Of a DNA stretch of 32,996 nt, positions 1 through 7,331 are shown piece after piece. The stretch lies in assembly GCF_004348335.1 (NCBI RefSeq), contig NZ_SMJW01000075.1, positions 1 through 32,996 of the forward strand, given 5' to 3'. Below the pieces are notes generated by a model, which worked only from the letters and a program-made list of their open reading frames with translations, searched no databases and was not told the DNA's origin. A program made the position numbers and the translations under genes. Each line of letters starts with the position of its first letter. The stretch's first letter is position 1. The stretch comes from Actinomadura bangladeshensis (GTDB lineage: Bacteria > Actinomycetota > Actinomycetes > Streptosporangiales > Streptosporangiaceae).

Positions 1-1005
1 CGTGGGCGGAGCGTCGTGCTCCGGGGTCGTCGTCGGGTCGGCGGCGCCGCCGTCCGAAGGTGCGGGTTTCTCCGTGACCGGGGCCCGCTCCTCGGTCGTC
101 GGCGTCGGAGTCCGCGTCGGCGCGGCACTGTTCGCCCCGGTGTCCGGGGTCTCCGGAGTGCCATCGGTGACGCCGCCCGCCGGTACGGGCGCGGGACGGG
201 TGCTGCCTTCGTGCGGTCCGATGGCGCTCAACGTGCCGCCGCCGGAGGACGGCCACGTCATCACCAGGCCGGCCGCGACCGTGGCTGCCACCCCGGTCAC
301 GCCGCCGACGCCCTTGAGGGCGGCTCTGCGGCGGCGGGAGCGTTCCCGTTTCGCGGCGGCGGCCTCGGTAGCCGAGTCGATCACTACGAGGTGGTCGGCC
401 GGAGCGACGGGCTCCGCCTGGACGCCGCCGGCCTCGTCGCGCTCGGCGGCGGCGAGCACCTGGTCGCGCAGCGGCGCAGGCGCCCAGATGGAGGCGCGGC
501 GCGCCAGGAGGTGCGGGAGCCGTCCCTTCTCGAACGCCGCGATGACGTCCATGTGCTCGCCGGGGTCGGCGTGTCCGCGGATGAGGACGTCCAGGACGAA
601 GCTTTCCAGTGCGGTGCGCGCTTCGTGCAGGAGTTCGCGCACGCTGCCCGGCGAGATGTCCAGGGCTGCGGCGATGTCGCGGACCTCCAGCCACTGACCC
701 GCGGACAGCAGCAGGGCCTCACGGTGGCCGGCGGACAGGTTTCCGATCCCGTCCAGCAGCGGGTCGGTGGCCGCCTGGGCGAAGACGGGACGGCCACGGC
801 CGCCGAACGCCCCACGCTCGGCACAGACCGTACGGGCCAGGTGGTGCAGCCACAGCACCGTCTCGCCGCGCGGCGGGTTCCGCATCGCCCGGGTGAGCGT
901 CTCTCGGAGGGCGTCGGCCGCGCCTTGGTCGCCCAGCAGCGACCAGCAGTGCGCGTAAAGACGGTGGGCATGGGCGTCGTAGAGGGTTTCCAGGTCCCCG
1001 TGCAT
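1..1005 (-). CDS. Sigma-70 family RNA polymerase sigma factor with membrane-anchored tail (partial, runs off left edge)
   Basis: The reading frame is open from ATG at 1005 to the window edge (335 visible residues), so the stop is not seen. A GGAGGT ribosome site ends four bases before the ATG. Residues about 5-60 look like a weak ECF region 2 (LETLYDAHAHRLYAHCWSLL). Residues about 90-133 match region 4 with its helix-turn-helix (LSAGHREALLL, then VRDIAAALDISPGSVRELLH). A basic stretch (KRERSRRRR, about 219-227) precedes a single hydrophobic segment at about 231-251. Beyond it lies a Pro/Thr/Gly-rich tail, probably extracytoplasmic. Proteins of this build are common in actinomycetes next to signalling genes; whether they truly act as sigma factors is often unknown. 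No anti-sigma gene is visible. It is divergent from the photolyase genes. Confident on family, less so on function. Confidence 0.8.
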   Translation of the reverse strand, partial: MHGDLETLYDAHAHRLYAHCWSLLGDQGAADALRETLTRAMRNPPRGETVLWLHHLARTVCAERGAFGGRGRPVFAQAATDPLLDGIGNLSAGHREALLLSAGQWLEVRDIAAALDISPGSVRELLHEARTALESFVLDVLIRGHADPGEHMDVIAAFEKGRLPHLLARRASIWAPAPLRDQVLAAAERDEAGGVQAEPVAPADHLVVIDSATEAAAAKRERSRRRRAALKGVGGVTGVAATVAAGLVMTWPSSGGGTLSAIGPHEGSTRPAPVPAGGVTDGTPETPDTGANSAAPTRTPTPTTEERAPVTEKPAPSDGGAADPTTTPEHDAPPT

Positions 1006-1296
1006 ATGACCTCCTCGGGAGGTGGCCGTGGGAGCAACTGTTATGAATACGGGCGGGGGGGCGCCCGAACACACTTGGGCACGGGACTCTAGTGCACGAT
1101 GGCGACGGATGAGAAGCGAACGGTTCCTGTGCGTAGCGATTCTTCCATGCGCCGAGGACACTACCGGCGGATACGTCGGCGCCTCGCCCCGTATACGCGC
1201 ACGGTGATGGGGTTCTTGCCGGTGCGGACGTGCGAATGCGGCCTCAGTGGGCAGGGCTGGGTGCATGAGGCCGGAGATGGAACGGGCGGCGGGCCG
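1006..1296. other. Divergent intergenic region between sigma-like gene and TspO-like gene
   Basis: About 290 bases without a convincing gene. On the minus strand the leader holds ACCTCC-CGA-GGAGGT (1009-1023), a six-bp hairpin whose 3' arm is the ribosome site of the sigma-like gene. On the plus strand a 12-codon reading frame (ATG at 1265) ends in a TGA that overlaps the GTG at 1297. I see no clear promoter boxes, only weak candidates. Confidence 0.4.
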
Positions 1297-1653
1297 GTGA
1301 GCGGCCGGTGGCGGACGTACGGGGCCACCGCGGCGGCGGTGACCGCGGCGGTGGGCGCCAAGGCGGTCGACGCCGACAGCGCCTGGTACCGGTCGCCGGC
1401 CCAGCCGCCATGGCAGCCGCCGCCCTGGACGTTCGGGGTCGTGTGGACGCCGCTCTTCGGCCGCTGCGGCCCGGACGCGGGAGTCGTGGGCACGGCGCCG
1501 CTGGACGTCGGCGACGCCGAACTGATCCGGCGCACGGCCCGCGCCGACGCCGCCGCGGCCGCCGCGCTGGTCCCCTACGCGGCATGGTGCGGGTTCGCCA
1601 TCGCGCTGAACGGCGCCCACCGCAACCGTCCGTCCGGGAGCGGGCGCCGGTGA
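1297..1653 (+). CDS. TspO/MBR family protein, internally shortened (probable decaying gene)
   Basis: TspO/MBR proteins are five-helix membrane proteins of about 150-180 residues that bind tetrapyrroles and are linked to light and oxidative stress. This frame gives 118 residues. The first helix (about 8-25) and the hallmark Trp/Pro-rich loop are intact: WYRSPAQPPWQPPPWTFGVV then WTPLF (30-54). The last-helix signature is also present (LVPYAAWCGFAIALN, 91-105). The segment between WTPLF and the GVVGTAPLDV stretch is only a few residues, so most of helices 2-3 and the loop to helix 4 (about 45 residues) is missing in frame. The start was set at GTG 1297; GTG 1261 is an alternative. Its stop overlaps the photolyase start (GTGA), so the pair is probably translationally coupled. 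It may be non-functional yet kept for coupling. Confidence 0.7.
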   Translation: MSGRWRTYGATAAAVTAAVGAKAVDADSAWYRSPAQPPWQPPPWTFGVVWTPLFGRCGPDAGVVGTAPLDVGDAELIRRTARADAAAAAALVPYAAWCGFAIALNGAHRNRPSGSGRR

Positions 1654-2945
1654 CGAGCACCTCGATCATGCTGTTCACCCGTGATCTGCGGGTGCACGAC
1701 AATCCCGCGCTGGCCGCCGCCTGCGCGGCCGGCCGCGTCGTTCCGGTGTTCGTTCTCGACCGGGCGATCCTGGACGGTCCGTTCGCCGTGCCCAACCGCG
1801 TCCGATTCCTTCTGGACTCCCTCGCGGACCTCCGGGCCTCGCTGCGCGAGCTGGGCGGTGACCTGGTGGTGGTGCGCGGCGACCCGGTCGCGGAGGTCGC
1901 CCGGCTGGCGGACAGGACGCACGCCGGCTCGCTGTTCGTCGCCGACGAGCGGTCGGCGTTCGCCGCCCGGCGCCTCGCCGGCCTGCGCGGGCTCGGACTG
2001 GACGTCTCGGCGCACCCCGGCATCACGGTCGTCCCGCCGGGCGAGGTCACGCCCGCCGGCGGCGACCACTACCGGGTGTTCACCCCGTACTGGCGGGCCT
2101 GGGAGGCCGTCCGGTGGCGTCCGCCCGTGGACGTGCCCGAGGCGGTCCGCCTGCCGTCGGGCGTCGACGCGGGCGCGCTGCCGCGGCTCGCCGAGCTGAC
2201 GCAGGGCTCACCCTCCCCCGATCTCGCGCCCGGCGGTGAGCGGAAGGCACGCGAACGCCTGGCGGCGTGGCTGCGCGAGGACGCCGCGGCGTACGAGGAG
2301 GTCCACGACGATCTCGCCGCCGACCGCACGTCCCGGCTCAGCCCGTACCTCAAGTTCGGCTGCGTCTCGCCGCGGGAACTGGCGGCGGCCGGGCCGGACG
2401 CGTTCCGCCGCCAGCTGGCGTGGCGCGACTTCCACCACCAGGTCGCCGCGGCCTTCCCCGCGCTGCCCAGGGACGACTACCGGCCGCGCGGGCGGCGGTG
2501 GAACGACGACGAGGACGCCCTCGCCGCGTGGCGCGGCGGCACGACCGGCGTCCCGATCGTGGACGCGGGCATGCGCCAGTTGCGCCGCGAGGGCTTCATG
2601 CACAACCGCGCACGGCTCATCACCGCCTCGTTCCTGACCCGCGATCTCGGGATCGACTGGCGGGACGGCCTGCGCCACTTCGGCGACCTGCTCGCCGACG
2701 GCGACATCGCCGACAACGCGGGGAACTGGCAGTGGGTGGCCGGCACCGGCAACAGCACCCGGCCGGACCAGGTCATGAACCCGCTCCGGCAGGCGTCCCG
2801 GTTCGACCCGCGCGGCGACTACGTCCGCAGGTACGTTCCCGAACTCGCCGGGATCGAGGGCTCGCGCGTCCACCGCCCGTGGGCCCTGCCGGCGGGACGG
2901 CGGCGCGCGCTCGGCTACCCGGAGCCCATCCTGCTTCCCGAATGA
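1650..2945 (+). CDS. phr: Class I deoxyribodipyrimidine photolyase (cryptochrome/photolyase family)
   Basis: A cytoplasmic flavoenzyme that uses blue light to split cyclobutane pyrimidine dimers in DNA. The 431 residues are normal for class I enzymes. The N-terminal alpha/beta antenna domain starts at once (SIMLFTRDLRVHDNPALAAA) and fits residues 1-130. The FAD-binding helical domain includes TSRLSPYLKFGCVSPREL, WRDFHHQVAAAFPAL, the substrate-facing VDAGMRQLRREGFMHNRAR, and the DNAGNWQWVAGTGNSTRPDQ motif (about 356-375) with Trp360 and Trp362 and the FAD-contacting Asn. The tail FDPRGDYVRRYVPELAGI is also typical. GTG 1650 is preferred because it overlaps the stop of the TspO-like gene and has GGGAG about nine bases upstream. 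Longer in-frame starts would run through the TspO gene. It lies beside a second, different photolyase, which suggests a UV-damage repair block. Confidence 0.95.
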   Translation: MTSTSIMLFTRDLRVHDNPALAAACAAGRVVPVFVLDRAILDGPFAVPNRVRFLLDSLADLRASLRELGGDLVVVRGDPVAEVARLADRTHAGSLFVADERSAFAARRLAGLRGLGLDVSAHPGITVVPPGEVTPAGGDHYRVFTPYWRAWEAVRWRPPVDVPEAVRLPSGVDAGALPRLAELTQGSPSPDLAPGGERKARERLAAWLREDAAAYEEVHDDLAADRTSRLSPYLKFGCVSPRELAAAGPDAFRRQLAWRDFHHQVAAAFPALPRDDYRPRGRRWNDDEDALAAWRGGTTGVPIVDAGMRQLRREGFMHNRARLITASFLTRDLGIDWRDGLRHFGDLLADGDIADNAGNWQWVAGTGNSTRPDQVMNPLRQASRFDPRGDYVRRYVPELAGIEGSRVHRPWALPAGRRRALGYPEPILLPE

Positions 2946-2970
2946 TCGGTCGGCGCGGCCCGTTCGCGGC

Positions 2971-3045
2971 TCAGCCGGGCAGGCCGGCCAGGACGGCATC
3001 GGCGGCGCGGCATCCAGACGCCAGGGCGCCCTCGGTCAGGGTGCC
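2971..3045 (-). pseudogene. C-terminal remnant of an NAD(P)/FAD-dependent oxidoreductase
   Basis: Reading the minus strand in a frame different from the upstream gene gives GTLTEGALASGCRAADAVLA followed by GLPG and a stop. It closely resembles the C-terminus of the full FAD oxidoreductase at 4788-6029 (DTGSIQGALVSGRRAAQAVLA), the segment that closes over FAD in CrtI/amine-oxidase-like flavoproteins. The rest of the gene is absent: upstream sequence in this frame belongs to the iron-sulfur photolyase gene in another frame, whose stop at 3036-3038 overlaps the remnant. I infer deletion of an oxidoreductase gene once located downstream of the photolyase. It is short, so chance similarity is possible. 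Confidence 0.5.
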
Positions 3046-4538
3046 GCGTCCGGGTCGCGGCGCCGCGCGTTGCGCAGTACGTCGTCCAGGTCGCCGAGGC
3101 GGTCGAGCTGCTTGACGGCGCGGGCGGTGCGGTGGTTGCGCGCCAGCCGTTCGCGGTGGCGGTGAATGAACTCCCAGTAGCCGGCGGTGTAGGGGCACGC
3201 CCGCTCGCCGACGCGTTCGGTGGGCCGGTAGGCGCAGGGGCCGCACAGGTCGCTCATCCTGTTGATGTAGGCGCCGCCGGAAGCGTACGGCTTGGTGGTG
3301 ATGCGGCCGCCGTCGGCGTACTGGGACATGCCGATCACATTGGGGAGCATCACCCAGTCGTATCCGTCGACGAAGCAGCGGTGGAACCAGTCGGTCACCG
3401 CCGCCGGATCCCAGCCGCGCTGCAGGGCGTGATTGCCCAAGATCATCAGCCTGGGTATGTGATGTACCCAGCCCCGGTCACGGACCTGCGCCAGAGTGGT
3501 CGACAGGCAGCGCGCCCGCACGGCGTCGGCGTCCAGGCGGGCGAACCAGTCCGGCAGCGGCGCGTGGTGCCCCAGGGCGTTGGACTCGCGGTAGCGGGGC
3601 CCGAGGTGCCAGTAGAGATTCCACATGTACTCGCGCCAGCCGGCGACCTGCCGGATGTAGCCCTCGACGGAGTTGAGCGGTGCCTCGCCCGCGCGGTAGG
3701 CGTTCTCGGCGGCCTCGACGCACTCCGCCGGATCCAGCAGCCCGAGGTTGAGCGAAGCGGACAGCAGGCTGTGGCTCATGGCCCAGTCCTCGGCCAGCAC
3801 CGCGTCTTCCCACGGGCCGAAGGTGGGCAGGCGTTTCCGCACGAATGCGCGCAGGGCTCGCCGGGCCTCGGCGCGGTCGGCGGGGAAAAGGCGTGGTCCG
3901 TCCCGGCCGACGAACGCTACCTCCCCGCGCCGCTCCCACCGGTCCAGATCGGCCCTGACCTGGTGGTCGATGGCGTCTTCACGCGGCCGGTAGGGTGCCG
4001 GCACCGGCAGTACCGCGGCGCTCTTGGGCGGGGCCTCGCGGTTGTCGGTGTCCAGGTTCCACTTCCCGCCCGCGGGCTCCCCGCCGTCCATCAGCAGATC
4101 GTGGGCCCGGCGCACGTGCCGGTAGAAGTCCTCCATCCGCAGGTGCCCCGCGGAGTCCGCCCAGCGGCCGAACGCGTCCGGCTGCACGAGGAACCCGCGC
4201 GGCGGCAGGACCTCCACCTGCTCCAGTTCCCGCACGAAGCGAAGGGCGCCGTGGGACGTGGGGTGATGGACGGTCACGGGCGCGTCGCCGACGGCTCGGT
4301 CCAGGCCGTCACGGTAAGTCTCCGCCTGGATGTAGCGCACCCGGTCACCGAGTTCGGCCGCGCGGTGCCGCATCGCGGACAGCAGCAGGTGCGCCTTGGC
4401 ACGGTGAAAGCGGCGCCGCCGGAAGACCCCGCGCGACTCGATCATGACGATCTGGCTGTCGGGCCGCAGGAAGTGCGGGCCCAACTGGTCCCCGAACAGC
4501 CAGTGGAACGCGGCCTTCGAGCGGTCGTGCGCCCCCAT
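3036..4538 (-). CDS. Iron-sulfur cryptochrome/photolyase-related protein (FeS-BCP, probable (6-4) photolyase)
   Basis: A member of the deoxyribodipyrimidine photolyase-related group (DPRP/FeS-BCP), whose studied members (Agrobacterium PhrB) repair (6-4) photoproducts using FAD, a lumazine antenna and a [4Fe-4S] cluster. The 500 residues start as expected (FHWLFGDQLGPHFL). The four cluster cysteines are all visible: one in PAECVEAAENAYRAGEAPLN (about 272), then CGPC (about 430 and 433) and ACPYTAGYW (about 446), with the PhrB spacing. VEGYIRQVAGWREYMWNLYW is also a strong family motif. ATG 4538 was chosen over ATG 4544 because GGAGG sits six bases before it but touches the earlier ATG. It is divergent from the FAD oxidoreductase. 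Behind its stop lies the oxidoreductase remnant. Confidence 0.93.
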   Translation of the reverse strand: MGAHDRSKAAFHWLFGDQLGPHFLRPDSQIVMIESRGVFRRRRFHRAKAHLLLSAMRHRAAELGDRVRYIQAETYRDGLDRAVGDAPVTVHHPTSHGALRFVRELEQVEVLPPRGFLVQPDAFGRWADSAGHLRMEDFYRHVRRAHDLLMDGGEPAGGKWNLDTDNREAPPKSAAVLPVPAPYRPREDAIDHQVRADLDRWERRGEVAFVGRDGPRLFPADRAEARRALRAFVRKRLPTFGPWEDAVLAEDWAMSHSLLSASLNLGLLDPAECVEAAENAYRAGEAPLNSVEGYIRQVAGWREYMWNLYWHLGPRYRESNALGHHAPLPDWFARLDADAVRARCLSTTLAQVRDRGWVHHIPRLMILGNHALQRGWDPAAVTDWFHRCFVDGYDWVMLPNVIGMSQYADGGRITTKPYASGGAYINRMSDLCGPCAYRPTERVGERACPYTAGYWEFIHRHRERLARNHRTARAVKQLDRLGDLDDVLRNARRRDPDAAP

Positions 4539-4787
4539 GCGCATCCTCCCCCGAGATGCCTGGACGTCCGCTCAGTGTGGCGCACGAGCCGCCGCGGGCA
4601 CAGACGGCGCGCTGGTGCGCGAGGCCCGCCAGACCCGCACGCGTTCCTCCCGTCGGGGCCGGGCTCGGAGTGACCACGGACACGGCGGGCATGGTGCCCC
4701 AGGAACGGATGTTGCCGAGTCGATCGCGCTGAGCAGGAGAAACCGGCGCCGTGCGGCCGGGACGGCCGCTCCGGGGAGGGGGAAGCG
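4539..4787. other. Divergent promoter region between the FeS photolyase and FAD oxidoreductase genes
   Basis: About 250 bases that must hold promoters for two divergent genes. I see strong ribosome sites at each end (GGAGG at 4545-4549 on the minus strand; GGGGAGGGGGAAGCG just before 4788 on the plus strand) but no convincing -35/-10 pair and no clean palindrome. Confidence 0.3.
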
Positions 4788-6029
4788 ATGCCCGAAAGCG
4801 TCGTCATCGTGGGGGCGGGACTGGCCGGGTTGGCCTGTGCCGTGCGGCTGCACCAGGCCGGTGTGCCGGTTCGGATACTGGAGGCGTCCGACGGGATCGG
4901 CGGCCGGGTGCGCACCGACGTGGTGGACGGGTTCCGCCTCGACCGCGGTTTTCAGGTCTTCAACACCGCTTATCCCGAGGCCCGGCAGATTCTGGACTAC
5001 GCGGCCCTGGACCTCCAGCCGTTCTCGTCCGGTCTGCTGGTGTTCCACCGAGGCCGCCGGGAGCGGGTGATGCTGCCATGGAGGCATCCCGAGCACGCGT
5101 TGAGCGGCGTCCTCGCCGATATCGGCACCATCGGCGACAAGGCGGCGCTGGCGGCGATGAGCGCCCGGGACCTGGCCGCCTCCGGTTCCTGGCTGCGCGA
5201 CTGCCCCGAACGAAGCACCTACGACGAACTCCGGCTGCGGGGCCTGTCCAATGTGATGATCGACCGGCTCATGCGCCCGTTCCTGTCCGGCGTGCTGCTG
5301 GAAGGCGACCTGGAGACCTCCAGCCGGTACTTCCACCTGATCTGGCGGTCGTTCGTCCGCGGCACCATCACCCTCCCCGCGCTGGGAATGGGCCGCATCC
5401 CCCTGCAACTCGCCGACCGGCTGCCCGAAGGGACGATCTCGCTCGACACAGCCGTCCAGGAGATCACCGACGGCGGTGTGCGGACCGGCGACGGTTCCAC
5501 CGTCCAGGCCCGCGCCGTGGTCGTCGCCACCGACCCCGTCCAGGCGGCCCGGCTGCTGCCCGAGGTCGAAGCACCCGTTATGCGCGCGGTAACGACCTTC
5601 TACCACGTGGCTCCCTCCTCGCCGCTGCGTGAGCCGATCCAGATCATCGACGCCGAGGGCGTCATCGCCGACACGCTGGTCCTCACCGACGCGGCCCCGC
5701 GCTACTCCCCGGACGGCCGCGCGCTCATCTCGACGTCCGTGCTCGGCCTCGATGCGGACGAATCACGCGTGCTGGAGCGGTTGACCGAGATCTACGGCGA
5801 CACTTCCGGATGGCGGCTCATCGGGACCTATCCCGTCGAGGCGGCGCTCCCCGCGATGCCGCCGCCGCTGCGGATGCGGCAGCCGGTGCGGCTCCGGCCC
5901 GGACGGTACGTCTGCGGCGACCACCGCGACACCGGCTCCATCCAGGGCGCCCTGGTGTCCGGACGCCGCGCCGCGCAGGCCGTCCTCGCCGACTCCCTCC
6001 TGCGGACGACCGTCCCGATCTCGGGATGA
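4788..6029 (+). CDS. NAD(P)/FAD-dependent oxidoreductase (CrtI/amine-oxidase-like flavoprotein)
   Basis: A 413-residue flavoprotein. It opens with the dinucleotide-binding fold (VVIVGAGLAGLACAVRLHQA, GxGxxG at about 8-13), the acidic end of the second strand (ILEASDGIGGRVRT) and the LDRGFQVFNTAYPEAR stretch typical of this actinobacterial family. The C-terminal FAD clamp is intact (YVCGDHRDTGSIQGALVSGR). The family is related to phytoene desaturases and amine oxidases, but the substrate is not known and there are no carotenoid genes here. A strong purine-rich ribosome site precedes ATG 4788. It is divergent from the iron-sulfur photolyase gene; related oxidoreductases may accompany such photolyases, but I cannot assign a role in repair. 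Confidence 0.85.
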   Translation: MPESVVIVGAGLAGLACAVRLHQAGVPVRILEASDGIGGRVRTDVVDGFRLDRGFQVFNTAYPEARQILDYAALDLQPFSSGLLVFHRGRRERVMLPWRHPEHALSGVLADIGTIGDKAALAAMSARDLAASGSWLRDCPERSTYDELRLRGLSNVMIDRLMRPFLSGVLLEGDLETSSRYFHLIWRSFVRGTITLPALGMGRIPLQLADRLPEGTISLDTAVQEITDGGVRTGDGSTVQARAVVVATDPVQAARLLPEVEAPVMRAVTTFYHVAPSSPLREPIQIIDAEGVIADTLVLTDAAPRYSPDGRALISTSVLGLDADESRVLERLTEIYGDTSGWRLIGTYPVEAALPAMPPPLRMRQPVRLRPGRYVCGDHRDTGSIQGALVSGRRAAQAVLADSLLRTTVPISG

Positions 6030-6142
6030 GCGAGGACGGCCGGCTCGACCGGGCCACCTGCGCGATCCGGCGCCGTGAGCCGGCGGTCCGTGCCCACCAA
6101 TGTATGACGCGTTGAGGCGGTCGCGGCATCCGCGTAAGTTGG

Positions 6143-6181
6143 CGACAACGTGTTGATAAGTTGTCGACATGATGTCGACAA
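6143..6181. promoter_or_regulatory. Palindromic operator upstream of the ABC exporter operon
   Basis: A perfect palindrome occupies 6161-6181: arms TTGTCGACAT and ATGTCGACAA around one central G. An overlapping inverted repeat, CGACAAC (6143-6149) with GTTGTCG (6160-6166), shares the left arm. The site ends 19 bases before the ATG at 6201. Size and symmetry suit a TetR dimer site. The TetR gene at the end of this operon (8107-8700) is the obvious candidate ligand, which would make the operon autoregulated. The link is inferred. Confidence 0.6.
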
Positions 6182-6200
6182 AAAAGCGGGTGTGGGGCTG

Positions 6201-7331
6201 ATGTTCCTCGCCGTTCGTGAGCTGCGGTTCGCCAAGGTCCGGTTCGGGCTGATGGGGGCCGTCGTGGGGTTGATCGCGGTCCTCATGGTGATGTTGTCCG
6301 GGTTGTCGGTGGGGCTGGTCAGGGACGGGGTGTCCGGGCTGCAGAACCTGCCGGTCACCTCGTTCGCGTTCGAGCACGGCGTCCAGCACGACTCCGCCTT
6401 CTCCCGGAGCGTGGTGGGGATGTCCGCCGTGGACGCCTGGCGGGGCCGGCCGGGTGTGGCGGAGGCGGCCCCCTACGGCAACACGCTCATCAATGCCAAG
6501 AGCGACCGGGGCGTGGACATCGACCTCGCGCTGTTCGGGGTTGCGCCGGAGTCGTTCCTGTCGCCCGAGGTGAGCAGGGGTTCGCGGCTGAGCGGCGCGG
6601 ACGGCGTCGTCGTCAGCGGCACGGCCCTGGACGCCGGCCTGCACATCGGCGACACGATCACGGTCGACCGGCTCGGGACGAAGCTGCGGGTCGTGGGCGC
6701 CACCGCGGGACAGAACACCTTCGGTCACGTCGACGTGGCCTATGTGCCCCTGCGGACCTGGCAGCTGATCAAAGCCGGGGCGGCGCCGGGCGACCCCGTG
6801 CCCGCGCACGCCGCTCAGGACATCACCGCCGTGGCGGTGCGCGCGAAGCCCGGAGCCTCCGTCGACCTGGCCGCCGGGGACGCCGCCGCCGGCACCGAGA
6901 GCCTCACCCTGAAGGAGTCCTACGGAGCTTCGCCCGGCTATACCGCCGAGACGTCCACGCTCCAGCTCATCCAGGGATTCCTGTACGCCATCTCCGCGCT
7001 GGTCGTCGGAGCGTTCTTCGCGGTCTGGGCGATCCAGCGCAAGCACGAGGTCGCCGTGCTGCGCGCCATGGGCGCGTCCAGAGGGTGGCTGCTGCGCGAC
7101 GCGCTCACCCAGGCGTTCATCCTGCTGCTGGCCGCCGTCGCGGTCGGCGCGGGGATCGGTGTCGGACTCGGCTCGCTCATCACCGGGGGCGGCGCGCCGT
7201 TCGCGCTCAGCGCGCCCAGTGTCACCACCGCCGCCGCGGGGCTCGTCCTGCTCGGGCTCATCGGCGCCGGGACCGCCGTAGCCCGGATCGCGTCCATCGA
7301 CCCTGCCACCGCCCTCGGAGGAAACCGATGA
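6201..7331 (+). CDS. ABC transporter permease, MacB/FtsX type
   Basis: A 376-residue membrane protein with the MacB/FtsX layout. One N-terminal helix (about 12-38, rich in GLMGAVVGLIAVLMVML) is followed by a large extracytoplasmic domain (about 40-255) and three C-terminal helices, the first starting near IQGFLYAISALVVGAFFAVW. The conserved cytoplasmic loop QRKHEVAVLRAMGASRGWLL is clear. Such permeases pair with a MacB/LolD-like ATPase to export peptides, lipids or drugs, or act as mechanotransmitters. ATG 6201 fits the family start (MFLAVRELRFAKVRFGLMG); GTG 6192 is a close alternative, and the in-frame GTG at 6150 would run through the palindrome. Its stop overlaps the ATPase start by four bases (ATGA). 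Confidence 0.88.
   Translation: MFLAVRELRFAKVRFGLMGAVVGLIAVLMVMLSGLSVGLVRDGVSGLQNLPVTSFAFEHGVQHDSAFSRSVVGMSAVDAWRGRPGVAEAAPYGNTLINAKSDRGVDIDLALFGVAPESFLSPEVSRGSRLSGADGVVVSGTALDAGLHIGDTITVDRLGTKLRVVGATAGQNTFGHVDVAYVPLRTWQLIKAGAAPGDPVPAHAAQDITAVAVRAKPGASVDLAAGDAAAGTESLTLKESYGASPGYTAETSTLQLIQGFLYAISALVVGAFFAVWAIQRKHEVAVLRAMGASRGWLLRDALTQAFILLLAAVAVGAGIGVGLGSLITGGGAPFALSAPSVTTAAAGLVLLGLIGAGTAVARIASIDPATALGGNR

Noticed and set aside
3132..4673. A 513-codon open frame on the plus strand opposite the iron-sulfur photolyase gene
   Set aside because: Its translation has no family motif and follows from the GC-rich third positions of the true minus-strand gene, which has all expected cysteines and motifs.
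4713..4728. A 16-base word (GTTGCCGAGTCGATCG) repeated near 10642
   Set aside because: One copy lies inside the alpha/beta hydrolase gene and the other in an intergenic region, with no flanking similarity or symmetry; chance similarity in GC-rich DNA is enough.
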